Positions 48,001-59,737 of a stretch of DNA of 64,000 bases are shown piece by piece. The position numbers were made by a program, and so were the translations under genes. Each line of letters opens with the position of its first letter. Positions within the stretch are counted from its first letter, which is position 1. Under the pieces are notes generated by a model. That model searched no databases. It was not told the origin of the DNA and saw only the letters and a list, made by a program, of their open reading frames with translations. The stretch is from the NCBI GenBank assembly GCA_903813345.2, contig CAIIXF020000124.1, positions 524,818 to 588,817 on the forward strand. The letters are read 5' to 3'. This stretch comes from Owenia fusiformis. Its lineage: Eukaryota; Annelida; Polychaeta; Sabellida; Oweniidae.

Positions 48001-49235
48001 TACATGTTGCTGTCTATACCTTCATAGTGAAGATCATGATCATCTATAGCTATAATTTATGAAATACATTTTCAGAATTCATTTTAAACACATATCCCTG
48101 TTCAACTCAGCGTAATATACAAATAAGTAACTGATGTTCTAATAACAACCATAAAAGGTCATTAAGTACATTTGAAAAGCTTCGTTACAAAATCATTGAC
48201 AAATGAATTATAGAGATGCCTGTAGAAAGACGTTTTAGCTGGGCTACTCTAGGATCTGTTATTCTTAGATTTATTAAAGTCGATAACTCAATCTTAGAGA
48301 TGTTTCGATAAAGGTTGTTTTGAAAATGCATACATAAACTTAGCTTGTACATTAAAGGGTCTTGTCACACTAAATATCGTTGTAATCTGTACATTATATA
48401 TCAACTCATTTGAGACTTAATCAAATCTTAAACCTAAACCTGAACGCAGAAGTTGCTCTATACAAATGCATGTAGTTTTCACACATATAAATAATCGTTC
48501 AGTTAATTGTGTTTACTTAGTCTGTTGCATAGATAAATGAACAACTGATAAATTGTCCAGTTCCAAATTCTCTACCTAAGTCATCTTCATTGTTTTTGGA
48601 GTGATGTATTGTCAACAATGCAATTGTAGTTAAGTCTCCCCCTACAATACCCTGCATACTAGGCGCAGCATTCACCGTAGCAACCTTATATACAAGTTCA
48701 TTGTTCATGAAATCTGCAACATTTGTTGTATTGTTTCCTCCACCCTATTCTGGCAGAGGAGTTTCTTACACAGAATATATTGCACTCCCGGCACTTCCAA
48801 AAGTATTGGCACTATTTGTACCAATGACCACCCTGAAAGAATAATAAATACAGGTTTCTATTAATGGACAATTTACGATAATTGATATTTTAAAAATCTG
48901 GTGTTGTACTAGAGACTGCGACATATATGTTGATTTCATGGACATGCAATGTGTTATTTTTAATTGACCAGACTTTAAGCAATCATTATCACAAGGTACC
49001 TGTTTTGAGCATTGCTTATCTTTTTTAAAAATATCACGTTAATGATGGATTTTTGGACAATTAAGAAATATTTTATACTTTCGGCAAATATAAACTCGGA
49101 TTTATTCTAAAATGTATTGATTGCGTTGATATTTTTGAGCATGTTAATAAAATTACTAACTCTTGAAAGCGGGATGTTTGATATGCCTTAGTCAAATAAT
49201 TAAGTATGTTTTACTAAATGTATACGATTTGTCAA

Positions 49236-49596
49236 ACATTTGTATCCTCCAACACATCGGCCATTATTACTATACACTATTGATGCATTATTTTGGTAAA
49301 AGCTATGCCAGAAGGTACATTTTGATAACATATCTTCGATTGCAGACAATGGAGATATATGATTGAGTGTAGGTATTTCTGTCGTGAATTCAAGTTGTCT
49401 AGATTAAGCTGTCCAATATTTTGTATCCTCCAAACATTAAAATATCATCTTTGGGAAAAAATATTTCTAGATTATTATTTTGAGAAATGAAAGTATGTAC
49501 TTAATAAAAGTGTTTAGATCATTTTTATTTAATTTTTAAATTATTTGAATTGTCTTTGTAAAACTTTATTAAGCATGTGTTGGAGGATACAAAATG
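49236..49596. repeat. TTTTGTATCCTCCAA motif, three copies
   Basis: TTTGTATCCTCCAACACAT at 49236, TTTTGTATCCTCCAAACAT at 49422 and the inverse GTGTTGGAGGATACAAAAT at 49579. The last two could bound a 175-bp MITE. The rest of 48840-50070 shows no gene. Confidence 0.5.
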
Positions 49597-50072
49597 ACTT
49601 TAAAATTATGTGAAATATAAAAGTTAAATCAAAATTTAGTTGTATTCGTATTTTTATGTTTATATTTAAATTACAGCAAAGAATGAGTCATTGCCAAACC
49701 AAGAAACAATATATTTATTTCACTCTCAGTTTCAAATATGATGATGACATTTGTGGGAATAGCGATGCATGTAACCTTTACATTTCTATTCAACATGCTA
49801 TGCTTTCCTTTTATTTCCATGACCGACATATAACCATGCAACTTTGAATGATGTTTCTCATTCTCTCATTGCCCACGCTGCGTGTTTTTCCATGATATTA
49901 TATTTTGAAGCCGTTTGTCGTTCCTTTTGATGAATGTTTGGCCTTTACCCGAAATGATAAATGTTGCTTGCACATCTTAGTCATTGTAAGTGCCTGAATA
50001 CTTTTATATCGATTCCAATAAAAATGATTGCATCAATTGCAATCTTTCATTCCTCACATGAAATATGAACAA

Positions 50073-50433
50073 CATGCCCATAGCCAGCTTTTAGTAAGGG
50101 ATGGGGGGGGGGGGGGCTCGAACCCACCCCCCTGCCCACACATCAAAAATTCCCATGACAGACCTTTTTGACCTTGAGAAGGTCGAATATTTTTTGGACC
50201 TTGAAAATGTCATTGAAGGTCAAATCTATAGTCAGATTTGAACTTTTGAGAACTTCTAGATAGTTTTGAAAAAAGAATTGGTCAATTGAAGCAAGTTGAA
50301 AAAAGATATTTTTGACCTTTTTTACCTTGAAAAGGTCACCGAAGGTCAAATCTTGAAGGTCAAACAGAAAGAATATCGTTCAAGATCGCACGAGCCCCCA
50401 ATCCTCCCCACACACAGCCTGGCTAAGGGCCTG
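50073..50433. mobile_element. MITE (CAGGCCCATAGCCAG-type ends) hosting a GACCTT repeat
   Basis: The left end CATGCCCATAGCCAGC with GGGGGGG is mirrored by CCCCCAATCCTCCCC and GCCTGGCTAAGGGCCTG. Its interior (50158-50372) is a copy of the dispersed GACCTT repeat (GACCTTGAGAAGGTC, TAGTCAGATTTGAACTTTTG), so one repeat sits inside the other. Confidence 0.65.
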
Positions 50434-50729
50434 AGTAATATAAAGATAGACTTCAGAAAAAATGTGAGTGCGTGTTATTTGGAAAAAGAAATAACCCCAG
50501 TAACTTAAAATCATGATGGTCATTTCGAAAAAGATCTTTTAGATTAGACGTGATCAAAAGCTATGAAACCAAATTTAGTCTCCTGTTAAGAAGGTTGTAG
50601 TCATAGTTGGCACGCAGCTGTTGTCTCCGTTGTGTCGTTGGTCATCGGGCTCCTCATCTCCAAGCTGAAAATGAACCTGAAGATAGACGAACTAAACTTA
50701 TGTAATAATTGAATAAAAAATGTACTTAC

Positions 50730-50865
50730 TTTGATGACAGGAACACGAAGACCTCTCGCCCATGATACTGTTTACGTGGACTGGACCTGATGGCTCAAAG
50801 TTGTCCAAAACCTGATCCAGTCGCCTTAACTTGGTGTGTTCGCTGCATCTGTCTCATAGTTGTAC
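50730..50865 (-). repeat. duplicated block, copy 1
   Basis: About 125 bases share roughly 90 percent identity by eye with 57247-57372 (CTCTCGCCCATGATACTGTT and TTGGTGTGTTCGCTGCATCT). Both copies keep one long minus-strand frame in the shared part (HTKL-, LDQ, DNFEPS, NSIMGER). This copy has splice-like borders; the other does not. Product unknown. Confidence 0.6.
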
Positions 50866-50920
50866 CTGAAAGATACAAGATAAGAAAATGAAAAATACAA
50901 GTATTCAACAAGCAGATGCA

Positions 50921-53900
50921 TTTTTTTTTTATCCTAATATATTTATTATCATTTTTACTTTTACAATTACAATTTACAATACATCATAATTCACACACAT
51001 AAACACAGTTTTGGATACTTTTAATCGTTAACAAAATTACCTCGTTGTTAACGAAATATAAAAACATAATAAATGGGACATGTTTGTACAACATAATCAT
51101 AGTATACAGGTACATAGAATGGTGAAAATACAATAGGTAATAAAGACGCAAGTAAATACAGTTAGGTTTGTGTTAAAAACGTATCTCTAGTTTGTTAAGA
51201 ATAGAAATCCATTTTTTAATAAAGATTGGCCTAGTCTGGTTTTCTGTTGATATTCTTAATTCATTTCTTAAGATATTTTTAAAACCGTTGATGTTGATTA
51301 TCGAATTACTCAATTTGGAAGAGTGAATGTAATTTTTTGCGTAAAGCAGGCAATAGTTTAGTACGGATTTATTGTCATTTTCTTGATTATTTGTAACGCC
51401 TAGTAATATATCCCTATTGTTTAATTGAGTGTTATTGAAAAAAATTGACATGTCATTCCAGATATTCACTACTGTTGGGCAATCGATGTAGAAATGAAGG
51501 GTATCGTCGATTTGGCCAAGGTTACATTTGTCGCATAAGTTTGATGCAGAGATTTTTTTATTAAACAGAAATAAATTGCATGGCGTGAGGTTTAATAAGA
51601 GTTTATATTGAAAGCTTTGTATTTTTTGTTCACGGGCAACTTCAAAAGGTAATCTAAATGTCGATTTCCATTCATATTCGGAGAGATTGTATTTTTCATT
51701 GAAGTATCGTTTCCCTGTTGGTTTTTTAAAAATATCTTTTATAATATACCAGTATATTTGTTTGGTGTTGATGTGTTTTATATTTATGATTGATTTTTTT
51801 TACTTGAATGTCGTTTGCACCTAGAATTTTAATATTTTCATGTTTATTTCGCAAAAGCGTTTTCCAATTTTTCGGGATAGCATGAATTATTCCATAATAT
51901 GTTACAAAAGGTGTAGTGATATTGTACTTTTGGAAAAAATCTTCGTATCCTAGTTATTCTCCATTTTCTTTCATAAGGTCTTTGATTTGTTTTACTCCCC
52001 GGATTTTCCAATTTGTGTAATTTACCGTTTCATTATTTATTGTTAACCATTTATTGTTCCAAATAGTTTCGTTCATTATTGTAGTTTTATCATAGGGTTC
52101 ATCGTTGTGAACTTTACTCCAGGTTTTCATAATTGAGAGATAAAAAGGTGGAAAAGTATTAAGGGCATCATTTTTGAATTTAGCTTGAAAGATTTCTTTT
52201 GAGTCAAGATTAGGGAATAATTTATAAAAGAAAAGTTTCCATTTGGCCCCGTCGTTATTATATAATCTCTTCACCCATTGTATTTGTAAAGCTTTTATCT
52301 GCGAGTCTAAATGGATTGATTTGATTCCTCCATTTTCTATTTCTCCTATTGTCGTAATATTGCTTATTAGGGGTGGTTTGCCGTTCCACATTAAAAGGAA
52401 TTAATAAGGTTTTGCACTTGTTCGATGATATTGTTTGGAAAGAGAATGGTTGATGCAAGATATGTTAGTTTTGATATTGCAAGAGCTTTGATTATTGTAT
52501 TTTTTCCAATTAGGCTTAAATTTCTCCAGTTCCAGATTTTGAAAAGGTTCTCTATTTTTTTAACTTTTGAAGAAAAATTTAAGTCGTTTCTTTCGTTCAT
52601 ATCATGACTAAACCATATTCCTAATGCGTTAAACTTATCATTGTTTATTTGAATTTTGGAGGTTTGACTATGCGGTTGTATAAACGGGGGGTCATTTTTA
52701 AAGGCTCCCAGCCAACGTTCTTCAGTTTTATTTAGATTTGGTTTCAACCCTGAAATTTCCGAAAAGGATTTTAAAGAGTTGAGTACTTGTTCGGTTGAGT
52801 CTATGGATTTTAGGAACATTGTAGTATCATCCGCAAACATGGATATTTTTATCTCGACATTGTTAACATTTATACCTTTTATATTGACATTTTGTCGAAT
52901 GGACGTTGCTAAAATTTCGGCGACAATAATAAAAAGATAAGCCGATAGAGGGCAACCTTGGCGTACGCCACGAGTTGGAAAAAACATGGTAGATTGATAC
53001 CCGTTATTTGAAGTGCAAGATTGTATATTTTTATAAAAAGTTTTAACCCATTTTATTAGCATTTCCCCAAAATTAAAAAGGGTAAGGGCTTTTTCGATGC
53101 ATTTCCAATTAACTGAATCGAAAGCTTTTTCGAAATCTATTTGGAGAAGAATACCCGAAATATTCTCATTGGATGTATAGTTTATCATATCTTCGATTAA
53201 TCGTATGTTTTCCCCTATATATCTTCCCTCAATATAAGATGTTTGGTCAAGATTAATTATAGTTGGCAAAACTTTCCTGATTCTATTGGCTATTGCTTTA
53301 GTGCACATTTTATAGTCCGTATTAAGGAGGGTGATCGGTCGCCAATTTTTTAAATACAATCTTGTTTTATCTTTCTTAGGGTTAAGGATAATTACTCCTT
53401 GTTTTTGGCTAACCGACATTTCCCCGGTTTGGAAGGCATAATTTAAACTATCTACAACAAGCGTTTTAATATCGGTCCAAAAAAAATTGTAAAAAGTTGT
53501 GGTGAATCCATCATTTCCGGGCGTTTTATCATTCGGCATATTTTTCAAAGATACAGCGCATTCTTTTTCAGTTAACACACCCTCGCATGAATCCTTTCCA
53601 ATATTAGAAAGTTTCTTTAAATGTAAGTCTTTTGTGAAGTTATTCATTCGTTCTATGTGCAAGTCTTCGTCGTTTAAGGATTCTCTATAAAGATTTTCAT
53701 AAAAACGTTTTTCTTCCTCCAAAATTTGGTTTGATTTAGTTAATATGGTACCATCGTTTTTTGAAGTTTAGTGATCGTTTTGTCAATAGAGTTTTTGTGT
53801 TCAAGGGATAAAAAATATTTACAGTTTTTTTCACCTTCTTCATACCATTTTGATTTTGATCGGATTATTGCAGCTTTAGTTTCAGTTTGACTCATATTCT

Positions 53901-54507
53901 CGACATCTGACTTAGTTGTAAAGTACTTTTCTTTGGTTTCATCGTTTACGTTATCGTTATTCATTTCTAGTTCAAGGGAATCAAGCTCTGATTTTAATTA
54001 GAAATATTTTCTTTACGTAATTTTGCTGCGTGTATTGAATAGGTGATTGTAGAGGCACGGATGTCCGATTTGATTAGTTCCCACAAAATACCTTTATTGT
54101 TTAGGTTTCCATGTTTGAGTTTAGATTCGTTAATGCATCGTTTAATTTTCAGGTTATACTCTGGATCAGTCAACAAACTATTATTAAACTTCCATAAGCC
54201 TCTACCACGTTTTTCTGTGTTTAGGTTTATACATAGATTAAGTATACTATGATCCGATAAAAGGCCGGGCAGAGTATGGATATATTCGAATTTGTTTAAA
54301 AGGTGTGAAGATATTAAAAAGTAGTCAAGACGCGATTGCCTGAAGGGTCTTTTTGTCTCCACGTGTATCTTTTAAGATTAGGATTGATACTTCTAAAAAT
54401 GTCAATTAGGTCGAAAGTATTCATGAAAGATTCTATTTTAGTTGCGTAAGAACTGGTATGATCAGTTGCACCTCCAATTTTATCGAGTTTTGGATGAGAT
54501 GGATGAG
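50921..54507 (-). mobile_element. L1/Tx1-type LINE, 5' truncated, with target-site duplication
   Basis: Minus-strand non-LTR retrotransposon of 3587 bp. From its 5' end: the last part of an APE-type endonuclease (54480-53994; RLDYFLIS, SDHSIL, RGRGLWKFN), a linker (53964-53740), the reverse transcriptase (53722-52391; KTPGNDGFTTTFY, NWRPITLLNTDYK, DQTSYIEGR, QIDFEKAFDSVNW, GVRQGCPLSAYLF, SMFADDTTMF) and a C-terminal region with a Cys-His knuckle (about 51560-51470; CDKCNLGQ, HFYIDC). A poly(A) tail appears as T10 at 50921-50930. AAGCAGATGCA flanks both ends (50910-50920 and 54508-54518). The frame is broken at about four points (near 54340, 53980, 53735 and 52390, plus decay at about 51790), so this copy is inactive. 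Confidence 0.95.
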
Positions 54508-55249
54508 AAGCAGATGCAATATAGCTCTGTAGAAAGAATGCTGTATTGGAGTATATACATATTCTTTAAGAATAAATCGAAATGTGGTGTTTCGTTTTTC
54601 AAAGCAGTTGCGATATTGACTTGGCCCAATGTGAAGTAGAAATGATTTAGGCAACTATCACAGACCACATGTGAAAAATGAAACATGACTTCATGGTTCA
54701 TTTGTACATTAAATGAAATCAAGGCAGTCCTCATTCAGTGTATTTCTTAGAAAAGATGTTTGCCAAACATACATGTGCTAACCATGGAATTAGAATCTCA
54801 ACAATTGAAAAATGTGTCGTTGTGGAATAACCGTACTGAACCAGAGAGCAAAATCATCAAATGATAGAACTGACTATGTGTTACAGTACCTTGAACAAGA
54901 TGGTATGTAGATACAAATGCTGCAGATAGGTAGCACAAATTGTAGATTCTCTGTGGTTTTTGCTTTTGTTTTTCTTCTTGTTCTCTCCAAGGCAAGAGGA
55001 ATGCACCTGAAAGTAAATTTAAGGAAAAGATCGGCGATGATTCAATTAAAAACAAAGAAAATCCCTAAACTAAGCCCACAATTTTAACATGAATACCTTT
55101 AAATTGAAATTAACACTACACCCAAAAGAAAATACCCTTCAATCTACAACTGTAGCTAAAATGAACACAAGACTTCAGACCTTCAAAATTTAGATCTTGA
55201 GTAGTACTTTAAAATTGAATCATTACTGAGTAAGTATTGGTCAACGAAA

Positions 55250-55443
55250 AACAATACAATACAAAAATATAATGCAATACAATTCAAAATAATACAATAC
55301 GATACTAGACACTAGATCCATGATCTTGGTCATCTGGTTCGTTGGATGGAGTGTTGGTTAGTTGGTTGATTAATTAGTTAATTGGTTGGTTAGCTCCTTT
55401 TTGGTGGTCTGGTGGTTATCTGGTTCGTTAGTTGGTTGGTTAG
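55250..55443. repeat. AATAC and GGTTAGTT microsatellites
   Basis: AATAC-type repeats at about 55250-55305, then GTTGGTTAGTTGGTTG-type repeats at about 55330-55443, leading into the next element. Confidence 0.8.
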
Positions 55444-55446
55444 TAA

Positions 55447-57242
55447 CACCCCAGTCACATTTCCTACGGCAAACGTGCGGTCTATCATTTCTGCGGTTAC
55501 ACCCCAGTCACATTTCCTACGGTGACCGTGCGGTCTGTCATTTCTGCGTTCAGTAACATTTCGACGCTCTCCGTAGAATTTCTGCGGTGGGATACTTTTG
55601 CAGTCACATTTCCCGCGGCAGCCGCACGGCGAAATTTGAATATCTGTTGATAAACGTTACTGTTTATTTTTAATTCATTTACATTAGTACAATTCATAAA
55701 TGTTATTTATAGTGCTAGTATATAGTATCAAATAGAAAGTGCTGGATATTACATTGACCATAAGTAACTTAATCTTTTGTAGTATAGGTTGCTATGGTAA
55801 TACATCAAACAGCATATCTATTACGCTGTGTTTACAGCAAAGATACGACAGCAAACCTGACCTAAAACTGTTTCCAAATGTATATCACGCATCAAAACAC
55901 TGTTGTCTGGCAACGGCCTGTTGATTTCTACGGGGACCGCAGAAATGAACAAATATTATAACTCTGAGTTAAAATTTCTACGCCCTCCATGTGGCCAGTA
56001 AAATCTGGATACGCAGCACGGAGACCGCAAGGCGGGCGTGGTTTTCCTACGCTCGCCACAGATATTCGCTGATTTACACTAATTGATTCGCCGTCGACTT
56101 ACGGCCGCCGTACGAGAAATGTAACTGGGGTGCAGTTAGTAACATTCCTAGGCTCGTCGTAGAATTTCTGCGGTCTGATACTTTTGCAGTCACATTTCCT
56201 ACGGCAGTCGCATGGCGAGTTTTTGAATTTCTGTTGATTTAACGTCAATGCTTCTTTTTATTTTATCTACATCAGTACGATTTATAAATGTTGTTTGTAG
56301 TGTTAGGATGTAGTATCAAATAAAAAGTGTAAGTGAAATATAAGTTGCTGTTGTATCAGTTACCTTACATCAAAAAGAATACGTATTTTGTTGTGTTTAC
56401 AGTAAATATATGACCGAAAACTGACATAAAAACTGTTTCCAAAGGTACATTACCCATCAAACCATACAGTAGAAGCAAGTCAACGGAACCCGACGTGCGG
56501 CCATCGATGGACCTTTCTGTGGTCTAGCAACGGCCTGTTGATTTCTACGGGGATCGCAGATATGAACAAATATCATAACTCCGAGTTATAATTTCTACGG
56601 CGACCCTGCGGCCTGTAAAAAACTGGATACGCCGTACGGAGACCGCAAGGCGAGCGTAGTTTTTCTACGCTCGCCACAGTAATTCATTGATTTAATTGAT
56701 CTGCGGTCGACGCACGGCCTCCGTGCGACAAATGTGACTGGGGTGTAAGTGACAGGAACACCCAGTCACATTTGTCGCACGGCAAGTCGACCGCAGATCA
56801 ATTAAATCGGTGAATTTCTGCGGCGAGCGTAGAAAAACTACGCTCGCCTTGCGGCCTCCGTACGGCGTATGCAGATTTTTACAGGCCGCAGGGAAGGCGT
56901 AGAAATTATTACTCGGAGTTATAATAGTTGTTCCTTTCTGAGGTCCCCGTAGAAATCAACTGGCTCAACAAGATTGAATCAATATTTGTCAATGTTTCAC
57001 GATCACTTTTCATTTGATATTACATCCTAGCACTATGAATAACATTTATAAATTGTCCCGATGTAAATAAAATGAAAAAAAGTATTATTTATCAACAGAA
57101 ATTTACTATTCACCGTGCGGCTGCCGTGGGAAATGTGACTGCAAAAGTATGAGAGCGCAGAAATTCCACGTCGAGCGTAGAAATGTTACTGGCCGCAGAA
57201 ATGATAGACCGCAAGGTCGCCGTAGGAAATGTGACTGGGGTG
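55447..57242. mobile_element. composite inverted-repeat element, Harbinger-like target
   Basis: The outer ends CACCCCAGTCACATTTCC are inverted and flanked by TAA on both sides (55444-55446 and 57243-57245). Inside are two direct copies of a roughly 630-bp unit (about 55499-56131 and 56150-56743; both with CAACGGCCTGTTGATTTCTA) and a partial inverted unit (56757-57242). They are built from short TACGG, GCGG and CCGCA words. No transposase is recognised. TAAGTGACAGGAACA occurs both at 56743 and at 57243. Confidence 0.75.
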
Positions 57243-57246
57243 TAAG

Positions 57247-57372
57247 TGACAGGAACACGAACACCTCTCGCCCATGATACTGTTTACGTAGACTGGATCT
57301 GATGGCTCAAAGTTGTCGAAAGACTGATCCAGCTGTCGCCCTAACTTGGTGTGTTCGCTGCATCTGTCTCAG
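57247..57372 (-). repeat. duplicated block, copy 2
   Basis: Second copy of the 50730-50865 block. It begins at the right border of the composite element and lacks the splice signals of copy 1. Confidence 0.6.
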
Positions 57373-57699
57373 ACTTTGTATAAAAAACTTCCTACCTCAT
57401 ACCCACCCCTCCTACGTGGGACATGATACAGTCATTGAAGGGTTCAATTTTAAAGGCTTATCACTTGTTCTTTTAACACATTGGGGTCCACAAGTATACT
57501 GCCGACTGTAAACCCACCTAGAAAATATTAAGTATATACATTGACAATGATTTTTTTGAACAGGAAGGAGTCTATTGCAGGATAATATAATACTTCACAG
57601 TTCATAACTAGGTAACAGCCATAAATTGGCTGCCATTTTTAAAAATGATAAAAATTGTCAGAAACAAGTCAAATTCTTTACTTTAGAGAATATTTTTAA

Positions 57700-59056
57700 T
57701 TTATTGAGACTTTCGACTAATATCCCTTAGTCTTTTTCAAAATATAACAGCATGTATACATTTATGTGACGTCATAAACAGACAATGGAAAATTTAATTA
57801 TGTAACAAATGACCTAATAACCTAAAAAATAACAACAGCAAAAAACATAGATACGAAAAAACGAATGACCTAATAATAACCTTAAGATAAATATATCATC
57901 GTTATGGTAACAATTAAACTCAAATATTACTATTGCATACTTTGCTATACCATTCTTAATTTACAATATTTTATGATACAAATTGTCCAACTGATACCCA
58001 TTATCTCTGTTCATTTTAGGTTGCATTGTTTTAATATAAATTGCTTCCTTAACCCTACGTTTAAGATCATGACTCTCATTATCAATGATTTTTACATTGT
58101 TCCAGTTTATATTATGATCATATTCCATGGAATGTTCAATAACCGCAGAAGCAAGACCTCCAGTCGACAGTAATGTGGGTCTACGATGTTCTCTGATTCT
58201 AGTAACTAGTTCCCGCTTTGTTTCACCTACATAAGTGGCAATACAGTCTTTACAATCAATTTTGTAAATTACACCGGACTTCTTTTGATCATTAGTTTTG
58301 TCCTTTAAATGTACCAACTGTTTCTTGATAGTATTCTGCGATGAGAAACATACTCGGACACGATGCCTTTTAAAAATACGCCGTAACTGGTTGGAAATAC
58401 TAGGGATATACGGAAGAACTGCAGTACACCTTATATCGTCATCATTTCTTGTTCTGTTTACATTATTTGTCGCATGTCTTTCACCTTATTTAATCAGCCA
58501 TTCCGGGTACCCACACTCCTTTAATGATCGGCAACCCAGTTCCTTTTCTTTCTTTAGATCTTCCTCTTTAGTTACCAATGTTTCTGCCCTCCTAAAGAGG
58601 GATTTGACAACTCCTCTTTTAGTATCGAGAGAATGATTTGATTGGAAATGCAAATACTGATTTGTGTGCGTTGGTTTGCGGTAAACACTAAATGACAAAG
58701 ATCCGTCTTGTTCAATCTGGGACATCGTATCCAAAAATGGGAGACGTTTATCGGCGGAACATACTTCCTTGGTGAATATTATTCTCTCGTGTTGTTTATT
58801 CAAATGTTCACTAAACGATTGTTCATCATCCCTCTTTATGATCACAAACGTGTCGTCAACAAATCGACCCCAAAATTTTGGAGGAATTGGAGCATTTTCA
58901 ATGGCCTTTTCTTCAAGATTTTCCATGAACAGATTCGCTATGATCGGAGATAGGGGCGATCCCATTGCTGCACCTTCTTTTTGAATGTAAAATTGGTTAT
59001 CACGAATAAAGTAAGTGGTCTGAAGACAAAATTTCAAAAGTTCACCAATACTTGAC
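57700..59056 (-). mobile_element. Penelope-like element, 3' part
   Basis: Minus-strand coding sequence: the C-terminal half of a reverse transcriptase (59050-58320; KEGAAMGSPLSPIIANLFME, GRFVDDTFVI, RLPFLDTM, VYRKPTHTNQYL), a linker (NQLRRIFKRHRVRV) and a GIY-YIG endonuclease (58317-57961; GVIYKIDC, TYVGETKRELVTRIREH). The order RT then GIY-YIG is diagnostic of Penelope-like elements, which can insert at exposed telomere-like or nicked ends. The element continues at 61846-61945, beyond a nested insertion. It is incomplete at its 5' end. Confidence 0.95.
57702..57742 (-). other. hammerhead-like hairpin in the Penelope 3' region
   Basis: On the minus strand a stem GACTAA...TTAGTC is followed by CGAAAGTCTCAATAAA, the layout seen in Penelope-associated hammerhead motifs (stem II then GAAA). 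The expected CTGATGA core reads TTGAAAAA, so self-cleavage is doubtful. Confidence 0.4.
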
Positions 59057-59737
59057 AGTAGTAGGAGAAATAGGAATGCTGGATCAGGTTGATCAGGTTG
59101 ATCATCCCTATAGAAACGGAAATCCCCTGTATGGACCTGATGATGAAATATTGGATTCCCCAACGTTCCGCAAACGTAACACGGGATTTCGTCACCGAAA
59201 AGAATTCCCTAAAGGGTATTCCCCGTTTTCATCAACTACGTCATCGAGAGGATTCCCATGTGCCATCAATCTGGCTTAATCCGGTTTAATATTTGATTAT
59301 TTATGACTATTTAGTATAAAATGATGTATATATTTAATATATTTAACTAGGGGTCAATTCGGTAGCTTATAATCCTAAAATATCGTAGTATACAGAAAGA
59401 GTCCATTTCGTTTTGCTTAAAGATATTCCCCGTTTTCACCAACTACGTCATGGATGGAATTTCCGTACGTTTTTGTGCCGTCAGAGTTGATACCAACGTT
59501 TTTCGAACGTTTAGACGATTTCAGAACGTTTCAACGTTGCGTCATCGAGGAGATTTCCCTCAACATTAGAAAAATCTTGAAAAGTAAAATTGTTTAGAAT
59601 ATGGCTGTGTAGTATATCGAATGAACTGGAATTGTAAATAGAAAACGTAGGAAAGGTATCCGAATGAGTTTATTTCCATATCGAGTCTATGGGCGGCCTG
59701 TGAGATGGGGCTTGGAATAGGTTAAAAGTAACGCTAG

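Larger units (their letters stand above)
48575..55006 (-). other. candidate spliced minus-strand transcription unit
   Basis: Exon-like blocks with good splice signals on one strand: 55006-54890 (TTTCAG before it, GTACTG after), 50865-50730 (TCTTTCAG, then GTAAGT), an acceptor CTATCTTCAG at 50677, and an acceptor TTCTTTCAG before 48832. The first block reads AFLLPWREQEEKQKQKPQRI and a hydrophobic YNLCYLSAAFVSTYHLV, which could be a membrane segment. No first exon is found and no family is recognised. The LINE at 50921-54507 would lie in its second intron. It could equally be a non-coding RNA or coincidence. Confidence 0.25.
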
